Source: Helicobacter sp. NHP19-012 (GTDB lineage Bacteria; Campylobacterota; Campylobacteria; Campylobacterales; Helicobacteraceae). Taken from it: 5,732 bases of DNA. The translations under genes and the position numbers were made by a program. Under the pieces are notes generated by a model that was given only the letters and a program-made list of their open reading frames with translations, made no database searches and was not told the origin of the DNA. Within the stretch, counting starts at the first letter, position 1, and every line of letters starts with the position of its first letter. The stretch is from positions 1 to 5,732 of the forward strand of contig NZ_AP024825.1 in assembly GCF_019703325.1 (NCBI RefSeq), read 5' to 3'. Below are positions 1 to 5,410 of the stretch, one piece after another.

Positions 1-1258
1 ATTGCTCCAGTGCGTGCTCCATCTCGCTTATTTTTTTAAAGATAACATCTAGCTCTTTTGCACCTATGGGGCGGTTTTCGCTTTTCAATGTGCGTAACAT
101 GGCGGCTGTTTCTTGGTTTGCCTTTAGCATTTGCTCTAAAAAGACTTGCCTTTCATCTAAAAGCTTTATCAGGTCTGCTCGCTCTTTTTCTTGCATGATG
201 CGTTGGTTGTCATAGCTGATGCAGGTGTCAATGAGTTTCTCTCGGCTGTAATACTTTAAACGCTGGCGGTCTTGGGAGCTTGGGGCTTGGCGGTCTAGCA
301 GGGTTTGGCGGTCTTGGATTTTTTGCTCTAGGTTGGCTATGTTGGCTTTTAAATCAGTGATGCTGATGCCCTCAAGTTTTAGAGCCCTTAAATCTCGGTA
401 GTCTTGTGGAGTGTAAAGCTTGTTGTCGCCCAGCTCTTTGTTGATGGCTATCCACTCTTTGACATGGGCTTCGATAATCTGCTTGCACTCGTTGAAACTC
501 AAAAGCTGGGGCTCTTGGCTTGGGGCTATTTGTTGGCAGATGGCATTGAGGGCTTGGTGCTCTTGGGCTTGTGTGGCTTGGAGCTGGGCTATTTGGGCTC
601 TTAGGGGGTCAGCTTGTTCTTGCATTAATCGGGCATAAGCTCGTGGCTCAATGCGTTTTCTGTAAGTGCCCTTTGTAATCAGGTTGCCCTCATCATCGTA
701 TTGGTTGTTCTTAAATTGCCCCCGCTCCATGCCTAAAATTTCGGCAACTTCGGTCTGTATTTGCTCGTAAGCTTTGCGTTTGCTTTTAAAGGGCTCGCCA
801 TCTTTGCTGATTTTACGCATGAGGCTCTTGCCCGTTTTTGGGTGCAACATGACAAATTCCATGTGGGCGTGATGGTTGATGCAAGTTTGCCCCGTGCTTT
901 TGTCTATATGCCCCTCATCTCGGTGGATGGCAATTTGGTAGCATTGAAAGCCATAATGAGCTTTGAAGTGCTGTGAGAGCTTTTCTAGGTCTGCCATTGT
1001 GGTTGTTTCTTTGAGGTTGACAACTGCGCTATAAAGGTAATCTGTGGCTTTGAAAGGCTGGTTAAACTTTTTTTCATAAGTTGCTTTGGCTTGGGCAATT
1101 AATTGCTCTCTTTTGGCTAGGGCTTCTTTGGCATTTAAGGTGCATTCTGTGCCTAGTCCTTTATCAACGAGCAAGTAAGTGGGGGGGCGTGTGCGGTCGT
1201 TGTGCTCTAGCTGGATAGCGTTAGTGGGCTTGAAGTTGATAGAGGCTATATTTCCCAT
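1..1258 (-). CDS. mob: MobV-type relaxase / mobilization protein (5' part, runs off left edge)
   Basis: Open reading frame of 419 codons with no stop before the window edge. Relaxases nick one strand at oriT and pilot it into a recipient with the help of a conjugative system. Seen: H19-N-D-R22, matching the HNxR motif of pMV158 MobM, whose His22 is the nucleophile; then H112-R-D-E115 and H130-A-H132, matching the MobV metal site HxDE..PHxH. The spacing differs, with about a dozen extra residues between DE and HxH. From about residue 212 the chain is rich in Q, A, L, K and E with heptad-like coiled-coil stretches, as in MobM. An in-frame ATG at 1267 would add three residues and place the motif His at 22; neither start has a clear Shine-Dalgarno sequence. 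Family call is by motif; MobV is the best fit. The missing C-terminus is probably the segment at 5500-5732. Confidence 0.82.
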   Translation of the reverse strand, partial: MGNIASINFKPTNAIQLEHNDRTRPPTYLLVDKGLGTECTLNAKEALAKREQLIAQAKATYEKKFNQPFKATDYLYSAVVNLKETTTMADLEKLSQHFKAHYGFQCYQIAIHRDEGHIDKSTGQTCINHHAHMEFVMLHPKTGKSLMRKISKDGEPFKSKRKAYEQIQTEVAEILGMERGQFKNNQYDDEGNLITKGTYRKRIEPRAYARLMQEQADPLRAQIAQLQATQAQEHQALNAICQQIAPSQEPQLLSFNECKQIIEAHVKEWIAINKELGDNKLYTPQDYRDLRALKLEGISITDLKANIANLEQKIQDRQTLLDRQAPSSQDRQRLKYYSREKLIDTCISYDNQRIMQEKERADLIKLLDERQVFLEQMLKANQETAAMLRTLKSENRPIGAKELDVIFKKISEMEHALEQ

Positions 1259-1336
1259 TTGGTGCATGATAGCAGGGGTTGCTTTAATAAGAGCTTAGGG
1301 CAACTAGCTTTTTTGGCTTTTTTTGGCAATGATTTG

Positions 1337-1390
1337 GCGGTTGCAGGTAGCATGTTTAAAAAAAAGAATAAGCGGTTGCAGTTAGCATGT
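1337..1390. repeat. Two 19-bp direct repeats upstream of mob
   Basis: Copies at 1337-1355 and 1372-1390 share the pattern GCGGTTGCAGKTAGCATGT (18 of 19 identical), with starts 35 bp apart. The second copy runs into the short inverted repeat TAGCA-TG-TGCTA (1383-1394). They lie about 80-130 bp before the mob start, where pMV158-type plasmids keep oriT and the mob promoter, so binding sites for the relaxase or a repressor are plausible. The MobV nick consensus is not evident. Confidence 0.5.
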
Positions 1391-1462
1391 GCTAGGTGGA
1401 TTGGAGGTTTTTTTTGCTGGTTTAAAGACAAAGACAGCTGGGGGAAGTTAGATTAAAAAATG

Positions 1463-1655
1463 CATTTTTGTTTATCCGCTCCAACCTTTGCTAGAACCCA
1501 CGCTTATCCTAGCACAAAGAAACCTGACCCCAAACTGAACCCCTTACGGGGTTTTCGGTCGCTACGCTCCCCAGTTTGGGCTAAGGTTTTTTGTGCGTCG
1601 GGCGTGGGAGTTCTAGCAAAGGAAAGGCTGGAGCGGGAGAAAAACAAAAAAAATT
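1463..1655. repeat. Large imperfect palindrome (about 190 nt) with central hairpin
   Basis: Two arms of about 75-80 nt pair imperfectly. Perfect blocks are CCTTTGCTAGAA (1485-1496) with TTCTAGCAAAGG (1611-1622), CCCACGC (1497-1503) with GCGTGGG (1602-1608), CCCAAACTG (1529-1537) with CAGTTTGGG (1572-1580), plus CCGCTCC and T-rich ends. The tip holds AACCCC-TTAC-GGGGTT (1538-1553) followed by CGCTACGCT (1560-1568). Long imperfect palindromes in non-coding plasmid DNA are typical of single-strand origins; the position before mob also suits oriT. No T-run follows the inner stem, so a terminator is unlikely. Confidence 0.65.
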
Positions 1656-1765
1656 GTATTAAGAGAGAAAGGCAGGCTTATTTGGGCTTTGTTGGAGCTT
1701 GTTTGCTGGATTTGGCTTTATGGCTTGGTTGGGCTTTTTGGGCTAGAGAGCTGGGGCAAGCTATT

Positions 1766-1885
1766 ACCAAAATAGAGAACTTTTAAGTTGCTTTTAATTG
1801 TTCTTACCTTTATTACTGTTGTTGTTTATTAACATTTATTTAACTGCTGTTACTTAATAGCAACTTAAAAGTTTTGCATTTTGGT
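1766..1885. repeat. 27-nt inverted repeat enclosing an AT-rich 66-nt loop
   Basis: Arms 1766-1792 and 1859-1885 match at 24 of 27 positions; the inner 15 bp (AACTTTTAAGTTGCT against its complement at 1859-1873) are perfect. The enclosed 66 nt are strongly AT-rich and contain two similar stretches around ACTGTTGTT and ACTGCTGTT. AT-rich DNA next to a repeat array recalls the unwinding element of iteron origins, although the initiator here is of HUH type. It could also be an RNA stem or a single-strand origin. Confidence 0.55.
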
Positions 1886-1962
1886 TAGGCTTTGTGTGCT
1901 TAATGGAGCTTGTGGGGCAAAGGGGCAAGAGATGGCTTTTTGGGGCTTTTTGGGGCTGGTGT

Positions 1963-2323
1963 GAGAGATATTGCCCTTTTAAATGCGTGGCAGACAGATA
2001 CAAAAACAAATCCTTCACTCCACTTAGAACAATGCCTTTTAGCGGGGACAGATAGAGCCTTTTAATGCTGTGGGCAGGGGGCAGAGAGAGCCTTGTATGC
2101 GGTGTTTGCTGGCTTGAGAGATGAGGGCTTTTAATGCTGTGTGGGGCTTGAGAGATGAGCTTTAATGGCAAATTTAGGCTAAGAGAGATGAGCCCATTAA
2201 AGAAAACAGGGCAAGACAGATAGCTTAAAAATGCTAAAAAGGCTTTTGAGAGATTGCTTTTTAATGGCATGTATGCCAAAGACAGATATTGCAGTGATTG
2301 CAAAAATGCAAGGTTAGACAGAG
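1963..2323. repeat. Array of GASAGAT heptamers with about 33-bp period
   Basis: GAGAGAT or GACAGAT starts at 1963, 1993, 2047, 2116, 2150, 2183, 2215, 2248 and 2281, with one-mismatch copies at 2084 and 2317. From 2084 to 2281 the steps are 32, 34, 33, 32, 33 and 33 bp, close to three helical turns. Several spacers carry a second conserved word near CTTTTAATGSC (at about 2058, 2128, 2160 and 2257; reversed at 2192) and short GC-ended inverted repeats. Steps are not all multiples of three, so phasing is on the DNA rather than in codons. Inferred role: iterated binding sites for Rep or for its RHH segment. Not a CRISPR array, because the repeats are only 7 bp. Confidence 0.6.
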
Positions 2324-2331
2324 CACTCTTA

Positions 2332-2428
2332 CCAACAAAGCAAAGCGTAGCGTCCCCCTTGCGGGGTTGCTTTAGTTGGCAAATTGCGGACAACCCTTGC
2401 GGGACGCTTGCGCTTTGCCGAATTTGCC
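2332..2428. repeat. Nested inverted repeats with two CCC(C)-TTGC-(G)GGG hairpins
   Basis: CCAACAAAGCAA (2332-2343) pairs with TTGCTTTAGTTGG (2367-2379) around GTAGCG (2347-2352) and CCCC-TTGC-GGGG (2355-2366). Alternatively AAAGCGTAGCGTCCC (2342-2356) pairs with GGGACGCTTGCGCTTT (2401-2416), with CCC-TTGC-GGG at 2394-2403. GGCAAATT (2378-2385) pairs with AATTTGCC (2421-2428). The pairings are mutually exclusive in part, so the region can adopt at least two folds. This is a good candidate for the replication origin or a strand-specific switch; the role is inferred. Confidence 0.6.
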
Positions 2429-2472
2429 CCCAGCACCCCATAAAGGGGCGAGCTAAAGCTCTATGCTGGGGG
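2427..2472. repeat. Three-way-junction-like fold just downstream of rep
   Basis: A perfect 9-bp stem, CCCCCAGCA (2427-2435) with TGCTGGGGG (2464-2472), encloses two hairpins: CCCC-ATAAA-GGGG (2436-2448) and GAGCT-AA-AGCTC (2450-2461). It starts 16 nt after the rep stop codon. No T-run follows in the direction of rep transcription, so it is not a standard intrinsic terminator, though it could protect the 3' end of the rep mRNA. As DNA it would make a compact cruciform next to the hairpins at 2332-2428. Confidence 0.6.
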
Positions 2473-2487
2473 GAGAGATGAGAGAGG

Positions 2488-3069
2488 CTAAAAAGGGCAC
2501 TCATCGTTGATTTCTACCATTTGGCTTTCTGGCTGTTGCTGGGGGACAGATACTGGGGGCTGTTGTGCTGGTATTTGCTGTGGGACAGATTGAGGCACTA
2601 GTTGAGGCTGGTATTGCTGGGGCTGGGGTGCTGGCTGTTGCTGTGGGGCTGGTTTTGGCTGTAAGAGATGAGCTGGTTTTTGGCGGAGCATTTTTGCCCC
2701 ACAGACTTTGTAATTAGGGCATGTATAGACCATTTCGCCTTTGTAGACCCATTGCTCTCTTTCTGTGCCACATATATCGCAGTAAAAACCTGCTTTGGTT
2801 CTTGGAGCTTGTGATGACTTGAGAGGGTCAAATTGCTCTTTGTTGTCGCACTGGGGATTGCTACATTTCCAAAAAATGCTGTTGTCTTGCCCATTTTGTT
2901 TGCATTGCATGGTGTGATGACAGACTTTGCAGATTTTGCGGTTGAGAGACCATTTAAAAGCCTTTAAAGCCCATTGCTCAATGCTAGTGTTCTGCTCTTG
3001 ACAGTATTGTTCTAAGGCTTTGTATTGAGCTAATAGCTCGGGAGAGATTGACAAATTTAATGCAGACAT
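2488..3069 (-). CDS. Possible nested in-frame product of rep: RHH + two zinc ribbons + SSB-like tip (193 aa)
   Basis: Inside rep, ATG at codon 687 is preceded by AAAAAAGGA with a seven-base spacer, a better ribosome site than that of rep itself, so a separate 193-residue protein may be made in the same frame. It begins exactly at a domain boundary: MSALNLSISPELLAQ and the following helices fit the ribbon-helix-helix pattern (beta strand, helix, turn, helix) of CopG/Arc repressors, over residues 2-42 of the short form. Next come two Cys4 ribbons (CxxC..CSNPQC and CxxC..CPNYKVC) like the C-terminal fingers of topoisomerase I, which bind single-stranded DNA. A disordered Pro/Gln tract and NDECPF follow, recalling the SSB tail that docks partner proteins. 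Known parallels for nested starts are phiX174 A* and RSF1010 RepB. Expression is not shown; the ATG could be only an internal Met. Confidence 0.45.
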   Translation of the reverse strand: MSALNLSISPELLAQYKALEQYCQEQNTSIEQWALKAFKWSLNRKICKVCHHTMQCKQNGQDNSIFWKCSNPQCDNKEQFDPLKSSQAPRTKAGFYCDICGTEREQWVYKGEMVYTCPNYKVCGAKMLRQKPAHLLQPKPAPQQQPAPQPQQYQPQLVPQSVPQQIPAQQPPVSVPQQQPESQMVEINDECPF

Positions 3070-5127
3070 GTTATAGTCCTTTTTTCTAATATTTTCGGGT
3101 TTATGACTTTTGCTAATGTCGGTGGCTCTCTTGCCACTTGTGCTTTTTTCTCTTACATGCTGACCCCCTTTTTCAAGTTTGGCTGTTAATGCGCCGATGG
3201 CTTTTTCTTGTTCATGTTCATCGCAGAAAACACTGAGTCCATTGTTGAGCTTGTCTGTGGCATAGGCATAAGCGGTTTTACAAAGAGCCCATACGCAGTA
3301 TTGAAAGGTAGGCTTTTGGGCAGTTTTTGCCTCTATATGCGCGCTTATTGCTCCAAATTCAGGGGTTGCCTCAAAGGTTCTACGCTTTTTTGAATACCAG
3401 TGCTCTTTGTATTCTTGTATGGCTTGATTGACCGCTTGGAGCACTTGCTTTTTATCGGCTTGTTGGCTGGTGTCTAGGTAGTCTAGTTTGTCATTAATTC
3501 TGCAAATTAGCTCATACGAGAGCTCCCCTCCCCATGCTTGTTCAATTAAAGCTTGTTCGTTGCCTTTAAGGGCTGTTTGCGGGGGCTCTATGTGGCAGTT
3601 GCTGTGCTCTATTTGCTCATGTATGCGTTGTCCTAGAGTTTTCTTTTTATCTTTGCCTTTTGGGGGCTTTAGCTTTAATTGCTCTACTGGGTCGGCATCA
3701 TAGTGGATAATGCGGGCTTGTTCGGGGGGGCTATCTATGCCTATTTGCTCTAATTTGCATCTAGCAAAAATGCCTCCAGAGCCAAAGGTGCGCAATCCTC
3801 TAATCTGTTCGCAAAACATCATAAAGTAGGGCTTAAATTCGTGCTCTGCTAGCTGTTCTTGGCTGATTGCGCCTTGCTCATAGAGCTCTTTGGCTTGTTG
3901 GTATTTTCTGTTTTTCTCTCTGTCTATTGTGCCTAATTTGCGGATATGCTCGGGGCTTAATGCGCCCTTGTCAGGGTAGTTGAGAGCGTCTTTAGAGTTC
4001 TTTTTTACCTCATCGCAGAAGTCCTCTGCATATTCTAAGGCTTTTTGCTCCATACCCTCATCTGCGCTGTCAAATTTAAAGCCTTTAACGATTTCAAAAA
4101 TGGCATTTTTCAGTTTGCCCTTAATGCGCTCTTCATCGCGTTCTTTGTTCTTTCTGGCAAATGTGCTCCCATCAAAGACTATGCGAATATCTACATTGCA
4201 ATCGGGGATATTGACTTCTATGGGCACAGGTATGGGGTTGCCATCTGCGTCTGTTTCGTTGCTGTTGTAGTCAGTGATTACTATGGGGTAGGCTAATTCG
4301 GCTTTTATTAGCTCAGTGAGCTCGTGCTTTTTTTGGTCTAAATAGCGTTTTTTGCCTTTTTTCTTGCTCTTTCTGTCATCATAATATGCCCAGTCTGTTA
4401 CCATTAATAGGTGCACATGGGGGTGCGTTTTGCCTATGGCTAGTTGTGCTTTAAAGTTGTTGCCAGTCCATTCAGTGCCTCTAATATAGCCCCATGTTTC
4501 TTTGGGTGCAAAGCGGTAGCGCAGTAGGCTTTTATAGGTGAGCAGTGTATGCACAAGGGCATTTAGGGCTTTGGTTGTGTTGCGGGTGTCTTCTAGGGGC
4601 ACATTAGGGGGGCTTAGGGTTATCATAATGAGGCGCAAATCTTCTAGCGGGATTGCATCGTCTAAGATGGTCTGGGCTAGGGCTCGTTGGAACATGATTG
4701 TGCGCTTATAGGCTTTTATGCTGTTGCAGGTGTAGCAGAGCTTGTCTTTGCAGGAGTAGCCATGTGGGGCAGTTATGCCATTTGCGTGCGTGGTTTCTAC
4801 CATGTCCATGTTGCAAAGTGCTATGTTGTTGGCTCTGTTGTGAAAGGTGCGGGGCTGGATTTTGCCTAGATAGTGCTTAGTGTAGTTTGGATTGCCATAT
4901 TTTTGCTCTGTAAGCGGATTATCCATTGTGCCTATGGCTGGATTGTCTGCTGTGCCCTCTTTGGCTTTGTTGGGGCGGCGGGTTAGCTCATGTCCTACAT
5001 CGTGCAGAAAATGGCTGACAAAGCTGTATTTGGTTTGGTTGTTGAGCGATACCCTCTTGGCTGTTGCTTTTTCTAGGGCTGTTGATGGCTCTAAGCATGT
5101 TTTAAGGGGCTGGGGGCTAGTATTCAT
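2488..5127 (-). CDS. rep: Large Rep_1-type (HUH) rolling-circle replication initiator with C-terminal RHH, zinc-ribbon and SSB-like tail
   Basis: 879 residues, against roughly 230-400 for most Rep_1 (pC194/pUB110) initiators, which nick the double-strand origin and prime rolling-circle replication. Domains in order: poorly conserved N-terminus (1-120); Cys motif C126-K-D-K-L-C131-Y-T-C134 followed by basic residues, typical of the family; strand LIMITLS (166-172, family LTLT); metal-binding HUH HPHVHLLMV (235-243); E345-I-V-K around the third motif; Rep_1-like end IRGLRTFGSGGIFARCKL (442-459). Residues about 465-685 are charged and unrecognised. Then RHH (688-728), zinc ribbon 1 (C733, C736, C755, C760), zinc ribbon 2 (C783, C786, C803, C809), Pro/Gln linker (about 822-868) and terminus NDECPF. 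By alignment with EVAKY of pC194, the catalytic Tyr position (349) is Gly, so the nucleophile may be another Tyr such as Y366. Start chosen for GAAGG nine bases upstream. Mob lies upstream, in the same direction. Confidence 0.88.
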   Translation of the reverse strand: MNTSPQPLKTCLEPSTALEKATAKRVSLNNQTKYSFVSHFLHDVGHELTRRPNKAKEGTADNPAIGTMDNPLTEQKYGNPNYTKHYLGKIQPRTFHNRANNIALCNMDMVETTHANGITAPHGYSCKDKLCYTCNSIKAYKRTIMFQRALAQTILDDAIPLEDLRLIMITLSPPNVPLEDTRNTTKALNALVHTLLTYKSLLRYRFAPKETWGYIRGTEWTGNNFKAQLAIGKTHPHVHLLMVTDWAYYDDRKSKKKGKKRYLDQKKHELTELIKAELAYPIVITDYNSNETDADGNPIPVPIEVNIPDCNVDIRIVFDGSTFARKNKERDEERIKGKLKNAIFEIVKGFKFDSADEGMEQKALEYAEDFCDEVKKNSKDALNYPDKGALSPEHIRKLGTIDREKNRKYQQAKELYEQGAISQEQLAEHEFKPYFMMFCEQIRGLRTFGSGGIFARCKLEQIGIDSPPEQARIIHYDADPVEQLKLKPPKGKDKKKTLGQRIHEQIEHSNCHIEPPQTALKGNEQALIEQAWGGELSYELICRINDKLDYLDTSQQADKKQVLQAVNQAIQEYKEHWYSKKRRTFEATPEFGAISAHIEAKTAQKPTFQYCVWALCKTAYAYATDKLNNGLSVFCDEHEQEKAIGALTAKLEKGGQHVREKSTSGKRATDISKSHKPENIRKKDYNMSALNLSISPELLAQYKALEQYCQEQNTSIEQWALKAFKWSLNRKICKVCHHTMQCKQNGQDNSIFWKCSNPQCDNKEQFDPLKSSQAPRTKAGFYCDICGTEREQWVYKGEMVYTCPNYKVCGAKMLRQKPAHLLQPKPAPQQQPAPQPQQYQPQLVPQSVPQQIPAQQPPVSVPQQQPESQMVEINDECPF
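2545..2590. repeat. GACAGAT heptamers inside the 3' end of rep
   Basis: Exact heptamers at 2545-2551 and 2584-2590 lie in the codons of the Pro/Gln linker (within TCT GTC codons read on the minus strand), and GAGAGAT at 2473-2479 lies between this and the main array. They may extend the binding array into the gene, or arise by chance from repetitive Pro/Gln/Ser-Val coding. Confidence 0.3.
3070..3085 (-). promoter_or_regulatory. Strong internal Shine-Dalgarno inside rep
   Basis: On the minus strand AAAAAAGGA (3085-3077) is followed by CTATAAC and then ATG (3069-3067). Core and spacing are near ideal for an epsilonproteobacterial ribosome site. The site overlaps the basic linker codons (residues RKKDYN) just before the RHH segment, where AAA AAG GAC codons could also produce it by chance. 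Confidence 0.5.
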
Positions 5128-5155
5128 AAGCCTTTGCCTTCAAGTTGGCTCCTTC
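5128..5155 (-). promoter_or_regulatory. rep translation start region with overlapping leader signal
   Basis: GAAGG (5141-5137) lies nine bases before the rep ATG at 5127 and is the likely rep ribosome site. A stronger GAAGGAG (5155-5149) is 21 bases away, too far for that ATG, but only five bases from a TTG at 5143. The TTG opens an eight-codon frame (LKAKAYEY) that stops at TAG 5119-5117, overlapping the rep start. This could be a coupled leader peptide or simply a second, idle purine tract. Confidence 0.4.
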
Positions 5156-5410
5156 TATGTCTTTTGTTTCCTTTCTTTCAAAACTAAGCTTAGGACGAAC
5201 CAGCTTAAGGCGCTCTTATATGAGGCAAAAATCCCCCACAAAATCATAAACTCCAGCTCTTAAGTGCAAACTCAGGGGCTTTTAATGCTTGCAAATGGCT
5301 TTTTTGGCAGTTGGCTTATGGGGCTTTTTTGGCTTTTGGCTTGGGGGCTAAATGGGCTTGGCTGATGGAGCTAAAATTCTGCACAATTGTTCTATGACTG
5401 ACCAAGTAAA

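Larger units (their letters stand above)
1259..2487. other. Long non-coding control region between rep and mob
   Basis: About 1.2 kb without a gene I believe. Open frames here (plus 1460-1786, minus 1854-2504, minus 1246-1431) run through palindromes and repeats, have low-complexity products and lack ribosome sites. The region instead carries the direct repeats, palindromes, phased heptamers and hairpins listed below. On a small plasmid this is the natural place for oriT, the single-strand origin and the replication origin. No convincing promoter for mob was found. Confidence 0.6.

Noticed and set aside
1246..1431. Minus-strand frame of 61 codons overlapping the mob start
   Set aside because: TTG start, no ribosome site, Lys/Pro/Leu low complexity, and it contains the direct repeats. 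Overlap with mob could suggest coupling, but nothing else supports it.
1504..1513. IncP/IncQ-type nick site (TTATCCTAGC resembles YATCCTG-Y)
   Set aside because: The relaxase motifs are of MobV type, whose nick sequence is different, and the match lacks the key G.
1460..1786. Plus-strand open frame of 108 codons
   Set aside because: It crosses the whole 190-nt palindrome and ends in the next inverted repeat; the composition is not protein-like and no Shine-Dalgarno is seen.
1963..2323. CRISPR array
   Set aside because: Only a 7-bp core is repeated, spacers share sequence with one another, and no cas gene is present.
2427..2472. Intrinsic terminator of rep
   Set aside because: Strong stems but no T-run on the 3' side in the direction of rep transcription, so I describe it as a structured element instead.
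1854..2504. Minus-strand open frame of 216 codons through the repeat array and overlapping the rep end
   Set aside because: Its product is a Ser/Leu/Pro-rich low-complexity string explained by the heptamer array. It has no convincing ribosome site, runs through strong hairpins, and the repeat steps of 32-34 bp do not keep codon phase.
4892..5263. Plus-strand frame of 123 codons opposite the rep start
   Set aside because: It is the antisense of the rep N-terminus and leader, without a ribosome site; the hydrophobic look comes from the complement of rep codons.
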